Assembly (NCBI RefSeq): GCF_000203815.1
Contig: NW_004457624.1
Location: 1,116,001 to 1,180,000, forward strand
Direction: 5' to 3'
Length of the DNA stretch: 64,000 nt
DNA from: Cavenderia fasciculata
Lineage: Eukaryota > Evosea > Eumycetozoa > Acytosteliales > Cavenderiaceae
Made by a program: the position numbers and the translations under genes. Below the pieces are notes generated by a model. That model had not been told where the DNA came from and did not search any database. It saw only the letters and a list, made by a program, of their open reading frames with translations. Positions within the stretch are counted from its first letter, which is position 1, and each line of letters starts with the position of its first letter. Shown here one piece after another: positions 1 through 12,533 of the stretch.

Positions 1-16
1 ATTTATGTGTTTGTTT

Positions 17-2614
17 TTAAGCATGATTTTGAATAGAATCACAAATAATTGAATAGATAGTATTTAATAGTTTTGAAAAATCGTCACCAAGCTGCATAGT
101 ATTTAGGTCATCTCTACAATGACTTTCGAATACATTGATCATTACATCGGTGGAATTATTGATTCGAATGAAATTGTATTGGATACCTCGTTTTTTCAAG
201 TTGAGGAGAACTTGTTCTGGTCGTTCGGTGGTTGTACCTTTTGGATGTGAGTCTTCCTTTAGAATATGGTAATCGTAGCCGTGACATGGACTATCACAGG
301 AATGTAAAAGTATTTTAATGGTTGAAGACAGACCACCACTGCTACTATCCCATGCCAATCCTCTGACATGAATCAGTGCAGAGGCAATATCTTCAGGTTC
401 GTCACCTCCAGACGTTGTCACAACCTTTTTAATTTCTTGTTCAAACCATGCAGTATTTCGTGTAAATGAAATGATGGTCATTGGATCATTGTGATCTCTA
501 TAACCAACAAACGATGTCTCTAAAATGATATTATTGTGAATCTGTCGGAGTTTGGTCAAGAGATTGACCATCATTGATTTGACTTGTACGATCGAATCCT
601 TCATTGACGCTGTGCAGTCTAGTAACAGACACAGTTGAATCTTGGGAGGACTGCTACTATGATAGTGATGATGGCGATGACCGCGGTGGTCACTGTCATA
701 TTCAAAAGTCGCATGTACAGGTTCACAAGATCTCGTCATTGCAGTGACATTCAACTTGGTTTCACCAAATTGCATTGAAACTTGGATAAGAGTAGGTGTA
801 GTCGTTGTAGTAGTAGGTTGATCCAATCTAATCACAATAACTCCAATACGCTCACATCCCTTGTCTCTAACCGATTGTAAGTTGGTATCTGCACTTTGAT
901 AGATTGCAATCCTAGCTGTTTTCTGTCCTTTTACGAGTAGACTATAGGTACGTGTGACCTTGTGATTGTGGGGTACATGCTGACCTGCCTTTATGAAAAT
1001 GTCACATTGACCCTTTCGATACATGTTTCCATTAATGTTTAAGTCGGCCAAGTGCAGCAGATCTTCTCCAACGATATCATCTCCTTGCATCTGGCCGATA
1101 GTTTCAATAGCAAATGTTTTCTTTGTGATACGATGACCAAGGATGGTTTGGGTGAGTCCGTATCGACACGCACCTCTTACAACAGCCATCCCCGCTTCAC
1201 CTTGACGCATACGATGTATACCTTTTGACTTGGCTAAGTGTTCTAGACGGGTATCCTTGTTGACATAGTCTTGTAAACGAGGGCTATCAGAGAACCCACC
1301 AATCATAACTAGATGGTCGAATCTCTTTTCACCAACACTCTTTAATACCATGTCTCCCAACACCTTCAAGACTGGGTCGAAAAAGGATTGGAACAAGTCA
1401 GCTGGCAACCACAATGCATTATCTTTGTATTGAACATTTCCATTTGGTTTTTTTTGGTTGTATTGATTGACTTTCTCGATATACCATTCTGTTGTGTACT
1501 CATATTTACCATTCTCATCGGTAAAAGTGTCAATGTACATGCCAACCTTTATCACATCGGTTAGTTTATCGTTAACCTTTTGCGTTTCAAAGTTGTCCAA
1601 GAGTGTAGTGAATCGATGTGATGTCTCTGATCTCTTGACGGTATCATTGCCAAACACATTGGATAGAAACTCTACAAAGTTTAGATTAACAAAATTCGAT
1701 CCAATTGGATAGCCTCCCAATAACAATTCAATCATTTCTAATTGATTATCTTGATTTAATTTATATTCAATACAATCCTAAATTAATTAAATAATATTGA
1801 TTAATATTACAAATATAAATATAAATACATATGTATGAATACATACCAAAGTTGAATGTCCAGTAATAATGACCAAGAATGTATCATCCTTTTTAAACTT
1901 TTTAGTATCGTTGTTGTTGTTGTGGTGGAGGATAGATTCTATTGCACCGGCATCAGATTCAGAGCATAGTATCAATGAATCTATACCAGCAGCATTACGA
2001 TAGAATTGATCGGCAGAGAGGATGGAGTTGACGGGGACTGTTACAACCCATTGTACATCGTTGTTGGTCAAGACTGTCTTGTAAAAGATTGGTTCTGATT
2101 GTAGAGTTGAAAGTGCTCGATTCATAAGAAACCCAAGAGTATGTGATACCAACTCCATGGCAGTGATACTTTCATTTGGGTTAGAGTCTGATTGTACTAG
2201 AGAGTCTGCACCGTCATGATGATCAAGGACCACCATTTTAAAGTTGGAGAATGATGGACAGAGTTTGTACATGCCATCTTGTTTCTGGAGGTCTCTTGCT
2301 TCATATCCAAACGCCAATAGACGTCTTTCGGGCGTGTCAAGTGAAAATAGTGCCTTTGTCAATGTCTTGAAGGAGTGTGTTCCTGTCCAACTGACTTGTT
2401 TAATGGTAGGGCTGTCATTTGAAATGGCATAGGCTACTGCACAACCAGATTGACCAATCTCTATTGACACTACCGCCTTCTTTTCTTCAAGTGGTGTTTC
2501 AATCTTTACATTATAATTATCATCCTTATCATTATTATTACATTTATTATTATTATTACTATTATTATTACATTTACTATTACTCTGACGTATAATATAA
2601 TCTAGAAATGTCAT
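17..2614 (-). CDS. HSP70 (HSPA12-like) with C-terminal vWA domain
   Basis: Two exons, 2614-1847 and 1777-17, are joined by a 69-base GTATGT...TTTAG intron in phase 0 and give about 842 residues. Residues 1-440 form an HSP70-type ATPase domain of the divergent HSPA12 kind: phosphate-1 region SIEIGQSGCAVAYA and adenosine motif MIGGFSDSPRLQ. Phosphate-2, normally DLGGGT, is degraded to IITGHSTLD. A beta-rich segment like an HSP70 substrate-binding domain follows. Residues about 636-830 are a von Willebrand A domain with MIDAS DCTASM and the SFVGYRD and GGDEPED blocks typical of vWKA-type alpha-kinases, but no kinase follows. The start is the ATG after an AT-rich leader. This is the most divergent vWA-bearing member of the array; nucleotide hydrolysis is doubtful. 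No cell location signal is visible. Confidence 0.85.
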
Positions 2615-3378
2615 TTTTTTGTATGGTACAGTTGAATATAGTAGTATTACTTTTAGATGGATAGGAGAGATGACGATGATGAGTGTTGTTGTTGGTTTTA
2701 ACTGTACAATTCAATGTTGTGTTATTGCATATTTGTTGTCCGCAATCTAAACAAATTTATATTATTTAAAGATATATATATCTGTTTGTTATTTAATTAA
2801 TCAACCATTTCAACAAACAAAAGCAGCAGTACAAGTCTATGAAGAACTTTTACTTATAATTTTGAGCCTTCAAATTAATTTATTTAATTTTTTTTTTTTT
2901 TATCTATTTTTGTGCTCTTCACTTTGAAGTATAGCAATGATCACACTTTGACTGGATTGACAACAAGATATCTAGAAAGTGGTGAGTTAAGAGCAGAGAT
3001 CATTGATGACGATATGAATACTTGACACAAGATGCTTTTCAGATCTATTCCAAAGAAGATGGATAGGTCATCATGGTATTCATTGGTAGAAACTCATCAA
3101 CTGGCAAATCAAGCGGATAAGAAGACACTAGTAACATCATCAAACAGCAGTTACTTCAGATCATCTGACACAACGATGATCTTTGAAAACCACCTGGACA
3201 ACGGGCAACTCGTGGTCGATCTCCTGATATTTTAAAAGGTCAGATGAAGTTTCTATCATCATCATCACTTGATTTTGATTTGATAAAATTAAATCATTAT
3301 TATTATTATTATTATTATATTTAACAATTCATGTTGTTGTAGATTCCATTCTATTACACCATTGCTAGTTGTTTTAAA
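2615..3378. other. Intergenic, AT-rich, with a dispersed repeat and kinase-like scraps
   Basis: I see no intact gene here. About 2697-2825 is a direct-repeat copy of 4745-4850. The stretch 2935-3240 holds an open frame of 67 codons whose end (TMIFENHLDNGQL) is weakly like the kinase YEYIITELIENGSL region of this cluster, and whose 3176-3209 bases recur almost exactly at 7648-7680. I read it as eroded gene debris rather than a gene. A short TTA microsatellite lies near 3297-3317. Confidence 0.5.
2697..2825 (+). repeat. Direct repeat copy 1 (partner at 4745-4850)
   Basis: The stretch runs from TGTACAATTCAATGTTG through TTGTTGTCC to TTTAATTAATCAACC and CAACAAACAA. The same order of blocks recurs in the same orientation at 4745-4850 with several small indels. 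The pair flanks the secreted-protein gene at 3379-4723, so it may record a segmental duplication. Confidence 0.6.
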
Positions 3379-4723
3379 ATGAAGATACAACTTACATTGC
3401 TGCTGCTGCTATTAGTGTTGGTGCAGTCTATACTTCTTATTGGTGTATCTGTAGCCGTAAGTATCCAGAGTTGATAACTGATGATAGTATATAGATATTT
3501 GATAGTTATCAACTTTTTACTGATTCTATTCTATTTAATTCTACACCTCACCAATCAATCAATCAAGGATGTACCAACAACTCTTCATGCATTTACATTT
3601 GATGATGGTGATAAGTCGTACAATGCTATCAACATATCAAATGGAGCTATGCTTGTTAACAATGATTTACCGATTGATCTTAATAAGGTTCTCATTATTG
3701 GTGTTGTTCCACCATTGTCTGCCAATGATGACTTTCTGACCGTCGGTGGCAAAATGGTTAATATCGCTGGTTTTAATCCAATCCTTTGGTCATATAATGT
3801 ACAGGTACGTAATCTAAATTAACAAGTAATAATAATGAATAATGAATAATAATATTAAAAATATTAATAATAATTTTCTTTTTTCTTTCACATTTGCAAA
3901 CATACACAGAACAACACTCTTGTTCAAAAGGCATCGATAGAATTCGAATTTATCCTGACCGGTTACCTATGGCAATATGATCTTCAGATTGCATCCTATG
4001 ACTATACAAACAATATAGCATACTTGAATATCCAAACGGAAACTGGTCCATCCTCGTTCAGTGTTGATAGTATTTGATTTTAATCAACAAAGAGAGTAAG
4101 TATACCAGCCACGATATATACAGTGAATAATCATAAAAATACTAACACAATCATTATGATTAATAATAATAATTTTTAGAGAAGTAATGGATTTACCATT
4201 ATCAGATATAGGATTATACTTACAATCATCGTACAATCAATCAAGTGGTACATGTTATCTGAGTGGAACAGTTTTGCCAAAACACCAAAAAACAAATGGT
4301 CAGATGTTGGTTGCCAGCTTTGACACGCAGTCTGGAGAAATGTCATCGGACACTATTAAATTTGATGTTCCAGATGATAGTTGTACATACTTTGCAACGA
4401 TGTATCAATACGACTCTAATTTCTATGCTGCACTCTATCGTCTTGATGGCCAATGTCCAAGCTACATCTTTCAAGTCGATATTGTCGCCAACACTTCAAC
4501 ATTACTGGTCACCATTCCATATGATGGCAGCTCTCCATTCAGTAATTATATGAATTTTGTACTAGATTCTGTAAATGGTTATCTATCGTTGTTTACCAAT
4601 TTTGAAGCGAAAAATATGGTCAGAGTTAATTTGTTCAATCTCAATACCTATGAGCTTACCCAATATGCTGTACCCAGAACTATAAGTACATTCACATCCG
4701 ATCTGTTATTGTCTCTATCCTAG
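3379..4723 (+). CDS. Secreted protein of unknown function, one frame break
   Basis: Four exons are read as 3379-3456, 3568-3804, 3910-4095 and 4180-4723, with GTAAGT/GTACGT donors and CAG/TAG acceptors. Exon 1 encodes a clear signal peptide (MKIQLTLLLLLLLVLVQS). The mature part, about 320 residues, is rich in beta-strand-like hydrophobic/polar alternation and resembles the large secreted paralogue families of dictyostelids; I cannot name a domain. The first three exon junctions keep phase, but near 4070 the frame meets TGA while the +1 frame continues to VFDFNQQR and into the last exon, so one extra base is present. It is either a recent pseudogene or an assembly error. A fragment matching its PIDLNKVLIIG region lies at 4868-4910. 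Confidence 0.6.
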
Positions 4724-4985
4724 GATTTGTTAAAATAAAAATTGGTTTTAATTTAATTGTACAATTCAATGTTGTTATTGCATACTTGTTGTCCAGAATT
4801 TCAAGATATATTTTTGTTATTTAATTAATTAACCATTCAACAAACAAGCTTGAAGCATGTCTTAGAATAACTGATTACCGATCGATATTAATAAGGTTCT
4901 CATTATTGGTGACTCCATCTCCAATATCTCAAGGTGGGGCGAGAGTTTGGAAGCCAATACGCAGATTTGTTTGGTTCAAAATGTA
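4724..4985. repeat. Direct repeat copy 2 and a gene fragment
   Basis: 4745-4850 repeats the block at 2697-2825. Immediately after it, 4868-4910 repeats bases of the exon at 3667-3710 of the secreted-protein gene (the CTTAATAAGGTTCTCATTAT block, with changes), so a copy of that gene once extended here and is almost gone. Confidence 0.55.
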
Positions 4986-5339
4986 TTACCTCTTACATCC
5001 ACACTTTGGTTTAAATTGACCACCCGCATCCTCGTCAACTCCTGGAGAGAAGAGAGGAAGACCACCAAAACCTGTTGCTGTTGTTGGTGATGTTACTGGT
5101 GATGTTATTGGTGATGTTGTTGGTGATGTTACTGGTGATGCTGGTGATGCTACTGGTGATGTTGCTGTTGTTCTGACCGTACCAGCTGCCACTGAGAAAA
5201 AGAAAAAGTTGATGGTGATGTCGCTGTTGCTCTGACCGTCAATGATGCTGTTGTTCCTCTGACAATATCCGCACCCCAGACTAATTATCAGAACAATGAA
5301 TAAATGATTCTGTATTGCTTTATCTCTTTTTTGTATCAA
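4986..5339 (-). CDS. Possible small Thr/Ser/Pro-repeat protein
   Basis: An open frame of 117 codons reads toward 4986. Its middle is a degenerate repeat of the type (V/T)(A/T)SPTTSP, and it ends in KPKCGCKR. The upstream part has a hydrophobic stretch (IVLIISLGC) that could be a signal peptide. A plausible acceptor (TTTTTCTTTTTCTCAG) precedes VAAGTVRTTA, so the true N-terminus may lie in another exon. No ATG supports the open start. I do not recognise it; it could equally be repeat-rich non-coding DNA. Confidence 0.3.
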   Translation of the reverse strand: MIQKRDKAIQNHLFIVLIISLGCGYCQRNNSIIDGQSNSDITINFFFFSVAAGTVRTTATSPVASPASPVTSPTTSPITSPVTSPTTATGFGGLPLFSPGVDEDAGGQFKPKCGCKR

Positions 5340-5519
5340 CCACTATAATGATTGTCCCCCCTTGATAATCAACACATCTACTATTATTTTTGGTGAAGAT
5401 AATAGACCAATTGGTCATAATATTGATGTATATATATATAATCGATATTGTACTGTTTTTATTGCTTTAAAAGTTATCTCTTTTGTGTAACATTATGCGG
5501 ATTTAAAAATTAATTTTTT

Positions 5520-7215
5520 ATCTTTGACGATCTTCTCCAGTATTTGATGGACCTGAACTGTTTTGTTGAGATAAGAGACAAGTCTACGAACAAGTTCGTA
5601 GCTGTAAAGCGTATAACGATAAGACAAGGATATGAGTTGAGCAGATCGTCACAAACGAGTACGAATTCATCATCACTGAACTAATCGAGAATCGATCACT
5701 CGACACATTTGCCAAATACAATCCTACCTATTATGGAGACGAAGGACGTCTACATGGAGCAATCGTTCAGATTTTGAAGGGCTTGGCCTACTTCGAAAAA
5801 AACCTTATGACCCGTGTCGATGTGAGGCCAAGTAACATTCTCGTATCGGCAGACTGTACTTCAAAGCTTACAGGTATGTTGGTGTAATTTAAAGATGTTT
5901 GTAAATCTATGTAAAAAATATCAACTAATATAATATAATGTTGTGGTTAGATTTTGGAAAGGAAAAACCTGTAAATCCGCATTTGGATCATTATGGAGAG
6001 GAAGCATTCTTTAGGGGACCTGACACAAGTGACAAACCGAAGGATCATTTCAAATATTTGAAATCATACAAAAGTAATGATTTATGGGGTGCTGGTATTA
6101 CAATACTATTCCTTTGTTGTGGTGCTTATTATGGAGATTTTGAATTCGGCTACCACATTGGCAAGGATCGCTGCTTTCAAGTTTTAAAATCTCGATCAGT
6201 ATCGAATATAGATGCTTATAAATTAATACCAAAGGTAAATCAATATTGAATTTAATTCAATTCTATATTAATTTATTAATTCCTTTTTTTTTTGTTCAAA
6301 TAGATTTACTTGGAGGTGATTGACAAGTGTTTGTCTGGTGTATCAAACATTAAAGATATCTTGTTGGATCTTTCTGGGTTATTATCTTTTACCAAAGCTT
6401 TAAAGAAAGTTGACGATAGATATTTGCGGTCAGCACTCAAAGTTTTGGGAAAAGGAAGTCAGGCTACTGTATACAAGGGATGGGGCGGACAGAATCCATT
6501 CAAAAGAGTCGCCATAAAATGTTACAGTGTGGACCAAATCTCTCATAGCCTAAACATTTTCCGAATACCTAAGAAAGAGTTTGACATCATTTGCAAATTA
6601 GTTACCCAAACGTTCTCCGTTACTTGGATTATTGTGTAGATGAATCGAATCTAGTTTGTATAGTTATGGAGTATATGAAACACAAATCACTCTCCTACTT
6701 TATGGATAAAAAACCATGTTACTTTCAAACTGAAATCCATCTCAGACAAGCAATTATCCAGATACTAAAGGGTGTACAGTGTATTCACAACAACAATATC
6801 ATTCACAGAGATATTAAACCTGGAAATATTCTAGTATCATCAGATTATACTTTAAAGATTGCTGGTATGTTGTCAACAATTTTACATATTTAATATATCA
6901 ATATATAAATAGATATTTTTTTAATCAATCTAGATTTTGGAATGAGCAAGCACGATGAAGGAGAGAGAACAATTTCTACCCAAGTAGGATCACCATTGTT
7001 CCTTGCACCCATCTCTGATCGGAATAATGGAACCACAGTTCAAACAGATTTATGGAGTGTTGGGATCACCATTCTGTGTATGTGCCTCAACGCTTCCTAC
7101 AATTAAATCAGAAAGAGTATATTATTCAACTTGGAAAACTGTTGTCAAAAATACATTTGGATTTGATAGTTACCTCTCCAGCTCCAAAGCAACCTATCGT
7201 GGCACCTCTTTTTAA
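5520..7215 (+). pseudogene. Decayed tandem pseudokinase-kinase gene
   Basis: The stretch is colinear with the intact gene at 7802-9876. The first kinase unit begins around VAVKRIT near 5600, has lost a middle segment, and continues as YEFIITELIENRSLDTF through a catalytic loop changed to TRVDVRPSN. After an intron it reads DFGKEKP, and the C-lobe ends KSRSVSNIDAYKLIPK (about 6231). Unit two starts with IYLEVIDKCLSG at 6304 and has a good Gly loop (LGKGSQATVYKG) and HRDIKPGN. However, the frame shifts near 6590-6600, and TAA interrupts after LNASYN near 7105. Intron positions at the DFG and IPK junctions are kept. At least three breaks make it a pseudogene. Confidence 0.75.
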
Positions 7216-7801
7216 TAGATATATTATCTATTGCTTTATAATTTTTATAGTGAGTTGGGCACATCACTTATAAGCTTACCCACCCAAACCTGAAGCCAGT
7301 CCAACCATGGAATACTTTCGAACAGCAACAAATTCAAGCCTTATTAAAAAATTTTTAAAAAAAGTAATCAAACGGATGGAATACTTTTTCAACTGATATT
7401 ATTTAAATAACTTAAATAAATATGATTTGAGACTGTCCATAATTAATAAATATTATTTATTGAAATTAATTTCATTTTGGTGAGCCCGATCGATCTTTGC
7501 AAAGCATAAACAATGATCATACTTTGCTGTAAACATTCAAGCAATCATCGACAGGCTGTGGCCACGAATCGAATGTCATTGACGGAATTATCCAGTGGGC
7601 AGAGATAAGTTTGTAGCTGTCAAAATCAGTTATGCTAGAATCTAACAATGATCTTTGAAAACCATCTGGACAACGGGCATCAATTAATTTAATTTAAATT
7701 AAAAAATTGTTGTCTTTTCACACAAGACCAACCATCATGATGATCCTTCTTTTTTTTCAATTATTATTGTTAACACTACTATTATCATAAATAGTACTAC
7801 A
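7216..7801. other. Intergenic with scraps of kinase sequence
   Basis: This is mostly AT-rich DNA without a gene. 7490-7680 holds GC-richer debris: GATAAGTTTGTAGCTGTCAA matches the DKFVAVK lysine strand of the local kinases, and 7648-7680 repeats 3176-3209. The stretch 7680-7801 is the leader of the next gene. Confidence 0.5.
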
Positions 7802-9876
7802 ATGCAGTTAGGTTTAGAAAATTTAAAAGATTTATCACTGGATGATCGAATACCAGTGAATGATGGATATAAATACTTTGCGTATAAAAACCCCAAAGAA
7901 ACATTTGGCTTAGGTGAACAGGGTGATTACATCGGAAGAGACAAGAAAAGAGACAGGTTCGTAGTTGTCAAGCGTATAACAAGAGATTCCATACCAGATC
8001 AAGATCAAACCTATCGACATTTAGAAACACAGATAATCAAACAACTTAATCATCCCAACGTAATACGTTGGTTGGACTATCATATTACAGATGGGTACGA
8101 ATACATCATTACCGAACTAATCGAAAATGGATCACTCCAAACATTTATCAAAGTTAATCCTACCTATTATAAAGAAGAAGGACATCTAAATGGGGCAATC
8201 GTACAGATATTGAAAGGATTGTCATACATTCACGCCAACAATCTCAAACACCGTGACATTAGACTAGGAAACATTTTAGTATCAGCAGAATATACTATAA
8301 AGATTGCTGGTAAGTTATCTATATCTTTCAAATGGTGTATCAAACTAACAAATGATATTTTATGTTTAAAAACAACATTATTAGGTTTAGAATATTGTGA
8401 GTTGGCCGATTTAGAAAAGACTATTTTTAGTCAGCATGGAAATCCATTGTATTTTGGACCTGATTATTATATAGATCCAGTAACAATACAGAATGATTTA
8501 TGGATGACTGGTATTACATTACTATTCTTTTGTTGCAACGTTTTTATCGGAGATTCTCTCTTGCAATTTTATCAAAAATTTGAGAGACACCAACGTTCAG
8601 TATCTGAATCACGGTCCGTATCGAATATTGATATGTACCAAGCAATCCCAAAGGTATTATTATAATGTCTCTGTTGAATCAAATGATATATGTATATTAA
8701 ATTTAAATTAACCTTCAATCATTCAAACAGATTTACTTGGAGACAATTGACTTGTGTTTATCTGGTACATCGACTATTCCTGCCATCCTCCAACACCTTG
8801 TACCAATTCCCCTCACTTTATCCCCGGACACTGACGATATTGAAAAACAACAGCAACAACAACCGTCAGTAGCAAAAGGGCCAGGGTTTAAGATGGCCAA
8901 AGACAGATACCAATACGCAACAAGTAAGGTTTTAGGAAGTGGTAGACAGGCAATAGTGTACAAGGGATGGGATGTGCAAAACTTTTACAAAAGAGTGGCC
9001 GTAAAATGTTTTGTCAATGTTAGAAGGTCAATGTCAAACGTATTCAGTATCCCCCGTGAAGAGTTTGTCATTATTCAGGGATTAGATCACCCAAACGTTC
9101 TCCGTTATTTGGATTATAGTATACATGAAGAGTCGAATCTCACCAATGAGTGTATCATTATGGAGAGAATGAAACACAAATCACTCTCCTACTTTATGGA
9201 TAAAGAGCCACATTACTTTCAAAATGGAACTAATCTCAGACAAGCAATTGGCCAGATACTAAAGGGTGTTCAGTATCTTCACAACAACAAAATCATTCAT
9301 AGGGATATCAAGCCTGGAAATATTTTAGTGTCAAAAGACTATACTTTAAAGATTTGCGGTATATACTGTTAATATTAAATATTAATGTTTATTACTAATA
9401 TCAATATATATTTAATCTAGATTTTGGAATGAGCAAGTATGAAGAAGGAGTCAGAGATGATTCCACTCAAGTAGGATCACCATTGTTCCTTGCACCCCTC
9501 TCTGATTTGATTAATGGAACTACAGTTCAAACAGATTTATGGAGTGTTGGGATCACCATGCTGTGTATGTGTTTGCATGTGTCATACGAATTAAATAAAA
9601 ATGACTGTATCATCCAAGTTGGAAAACTGTTGCTGAAAATACATCTCGAAAGGTCTGTTTCAGGAATCACCGAATTTAACAAAATACCAAAGGAAAATAT
9701 AGTAACAAGCATAGAGTACAGTAATGCCTGATCATTTATCTTAATTCCTTTTCTCGAAACTCTATTAATAGATTTACTTGTCTATAATCGATAAATGTTT
9801 ATCGGGCAAATCAAATATCGAAAAGATCCTGTCAGGTTTGGCTAATTTTAATAATCAACCAAGTAAAAAATTTTAA
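7802..9876 (+). CDS. Tandem pseudokinase-kinase protein
   Basis: Five exons (7802-8309, 8385-8653, 8731-9358, 9421-9701, 9772-9876) keep phase throughout and give 596 residues. The first unit, residues about 20-285, keeps the VVVKR lysine and HRD but has HRDIRLGN in the catalytic loop. It reads GLEYCEL where DFG belongs, so it lacks the metal-binding Asp and is probably a pseudokinase. The second unit, about 310-595, has LGSGRQAIVYKG, VAVKCF, HRDIKPGN, DFGMSK and the DLWSVGIT helix, and looks active. Each unit ends in IYLxxIDxCLSGxSxI, the kinase C-lobe end. The order pseudokinase-kinase resembles JAKs in layout only; no homology to JAKs is claimed. The last donor is at ATA|GTAACA, a few codons after the usual IPK junction. 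Confidence 0.8.
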
Positions 9877-10031
9877 TTTAGTACTCTTACTTTAGAAAGG
9901 TAGTACTTGATTTCTATTTTATAAACATACACGAGCATAACAATCTATACAATATAATGCTACTCTTTGATGCAAATAATTAAAATAACACAAATAAAAC
10001 ACATTTACAAATCGATCATTAATGGTTTATT

Positions 10032-10883
10032 TTAATTAGAATCTGTATTGTTTAATTGGGCAGATGGACAAATAGCTAATCGACATGCACCCCTGACTAC
10101 CGACAATGATGGTTGCTGTGGCACTATGACGTTGGTCGATGCAAACTCTTTCTTTATCAATTGTTGAAGGACATAGTTTTCACTAAACCCACCAATCATA
10201 AAGATATGAGCAAATGTATTTTTGTTCATTTCAGATTTGAGATGGCCCAAGATTTGTTGGAAAATTGGATTCAAAAAGAATTCGACAAACGAGGCGAATG
10301 GGATGGAAATAGTAGATCTGCTACGATCGTATAGAATATTTGGTGGTGTTTTCGAGTCCACTCGTTGGTTGATTCTTTCTGCAAACTCGAGTGGGGTAAA
10401 TTGAATGATTATTGGTCCTTTGTCATTGCAACGATCCTTGGCCATTGATTCTTTAATCAATTTGAATTTATTGACCAACTGGTCTAAACGATCACAATTA
10501 CTGGTAATCCCTAGCAAATCTACCAAAAAGTTTTTGAATATTATATCGCAATGGTTTGATCCACAGTCTACAAAAAGTGGAAGATCAATTATTTCAAATC
10601 CATTTTGTAATTTTTTATAAACTAAAAATAGAATATAAATAATGATTAGAATTGTTATCACATGTTTTGTTGTCTGTTTGTATCCACGTGCTTACCATTA
10701 AAACTCGAAGATTCTCTTCCAAGGTTGAGAACAAGAAATTGTTGTTCAGGTTTAATTTGATTGTCCATTGTTTTTGAAATACAATCCATTGCACCTGCTT
10801 TACTTTCTCCAACAAACCTTATCGAATCTAATAATAAAGGTGTTATATATATATAATAAATATGTTAATATTTAAATCAACAG

Positions 10884-10924
<41 letters not shown>

Positions 10925-12533
10925 ATACCTTTGATAGTGTCTATAGTACATAACCCTGCTTTTATTGCACATAACAGTATTGCCTTTTTAGAAATATTAT
11001 CAGATGTATCGGGTACTGTGATTACCCACAATACCTGACTTGGGTCGACATTGCTCTTGTATTCATCGTTTAGGCTTTCTAAACTTGTTTGTTTAAAGTA
11101 CTTGAGAGTCTCTGTAAAGAGTGTTTCAACCGATGCAATCTGATTACAATTATCAGCCTTGACCATTGTCTTTTCTCTTGACTCTGTGTTAAAGAGGACC
11201 ATCTTGTACTTTGAAAAGATAGCATTATGATCATGACGAGCACCATCACCAAATCTTGCGAGCTTGCCATACTTGTCAAGTGATATAACTGTCAATGTCT
11301 TCACTTTACATTTCAAAGCACTATTGTGTTTTGATAAAGTAAATGAAAAGGTACTACAATTTGAACCAATGTCAATAGCTACAATGTAATGTAGTATTTG
11401 CGGTCTGGTGACTATTGAAAAAATAGATAACAATTAAAAAAATCAAAAATATGATCAATTAATTATGTTAAAAAAATATTTTTAATTATTTTAATTACAT
11501 ACTTTTAAATAAATGACAATCTAAAGCATTATCAATTGTAACCCCAGATTTCTTTGTATTTAAACATAGATTTATCAATTCCCTATATTCCTGGAGATAA
11601 AAAATTTAAAAAAAAATTAAAATAACTAATTTAATAATTTTAAAATTGATTCATAAATTTATACAATACAAACATCTAAAATTATATTAAAATCATTAAT
11701 TTCCGAGATAGATCTTTTTGATTGGATTAGAATTTGATTTTTTATATCATAGACGTTACACTTTCCCAATCTGAATAGACAGAGTTGCAGGATTGTGATT
11801 CCGACACTCCACATGTCAGTGTGAAAGGAAGCTCCTTCTGTCTCCCTGTCAGGTGATCTAAAACTTTCTGTCCCTTGATTTAAAAGGAATGGAGATAGAC
11901 TTCTTTCTACGTTATACCTTGCCATACCAAAATCTAGAATAAATAATAAATAAAATTAGAAAGTAAAAAACAAAAAATCATTACTTACCACCTATTTTTA
12001 AAGTATAATCTTGAGATACGAAAATATTTCCTGGTTTAATATCTCCATGTATTATATTCTTTGAGTGGAGCTACTGGACACCCTCTAGTATTTGTTTTAT
12101 ATGATCGATGAGTTGTGATTCACCAACGTAGAAATGACGGTTATTGTTTAAGAATTTGTTCAAATTGTTGTTTGAAGCATATTCCATTACTATCAAGTCA
12201 TATGCCTTGTTTGAATTCTTTACCATAGAAGTATAATAATAATATTTAATTACATTCTTGTGATTCAGGGGTTGGATCATCAGAAATTCCGCACGTTGGG
12301 AGTTTGGCAATGCCAAAATCATCTGGCATCTTTTCACTACAATAAGAGTGTTCTTTTTATTGTCATTCCCTAGATAGGCTTTACCCTGCCCTCCTCCTCC
12401 AATTTGATGGGAAATTGATTTGGAATACCAATATCTATCTATATATTTCTTTTTCGAAACTTGATCTTTAGATATTAATATTAATAATTTTATATTTATT
12501 TTACTTTGGTACTATGATTTCAAACTTACACAT
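10032..12533 (-). CDS. Kinase-HSP70 fusion; kinase part damaged
   Basis: Seven exons are read as 12533-12530, 12465-11988, 11933-11674, 11590-11503, 11411-10929, 10827-10696 and 10621-10032. The N-terminal kinase has IGGGGQGKAYLG, VVVKRC, HGD in place of HRD, and DFGMAR. Its last exon (EYRELINLCLNT) splices in phase into the HSP70 start (VAIDIGSNCSTFSF). The HSP70 has degraded phosphate-2 (NLGRESSSF), a good MIGGFSENYVLQ motif, and ends after GACRLA with no substrate-binding or vWA part. An in-frame TAG lies in the kinase at 12073-12071, where relatives have Tyr, and an extra T near 12000 shifts frame before the DFG exon. The kinase module is therefore probably dead; the HSP70 exons are clean and could be expressed from an internal start. 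A 32-base poly-T lies in the intron at about 10889-10920. Confidence 0.65.

Noticed and set aside
5060-5170. Repeating GGTGATGTT units as a CRISPR-like or satellite array
   Set aside because: The units are short, degenerate and in frame with a Thr/Ser/Pro coding repeat; no spacers.
10889-10920. Long T run as the poly-A tail of a retroposed gene
   Set aside because: It lies inside an intron of the HSP70 gene with normal splice sites, and the gene still has all its introns.
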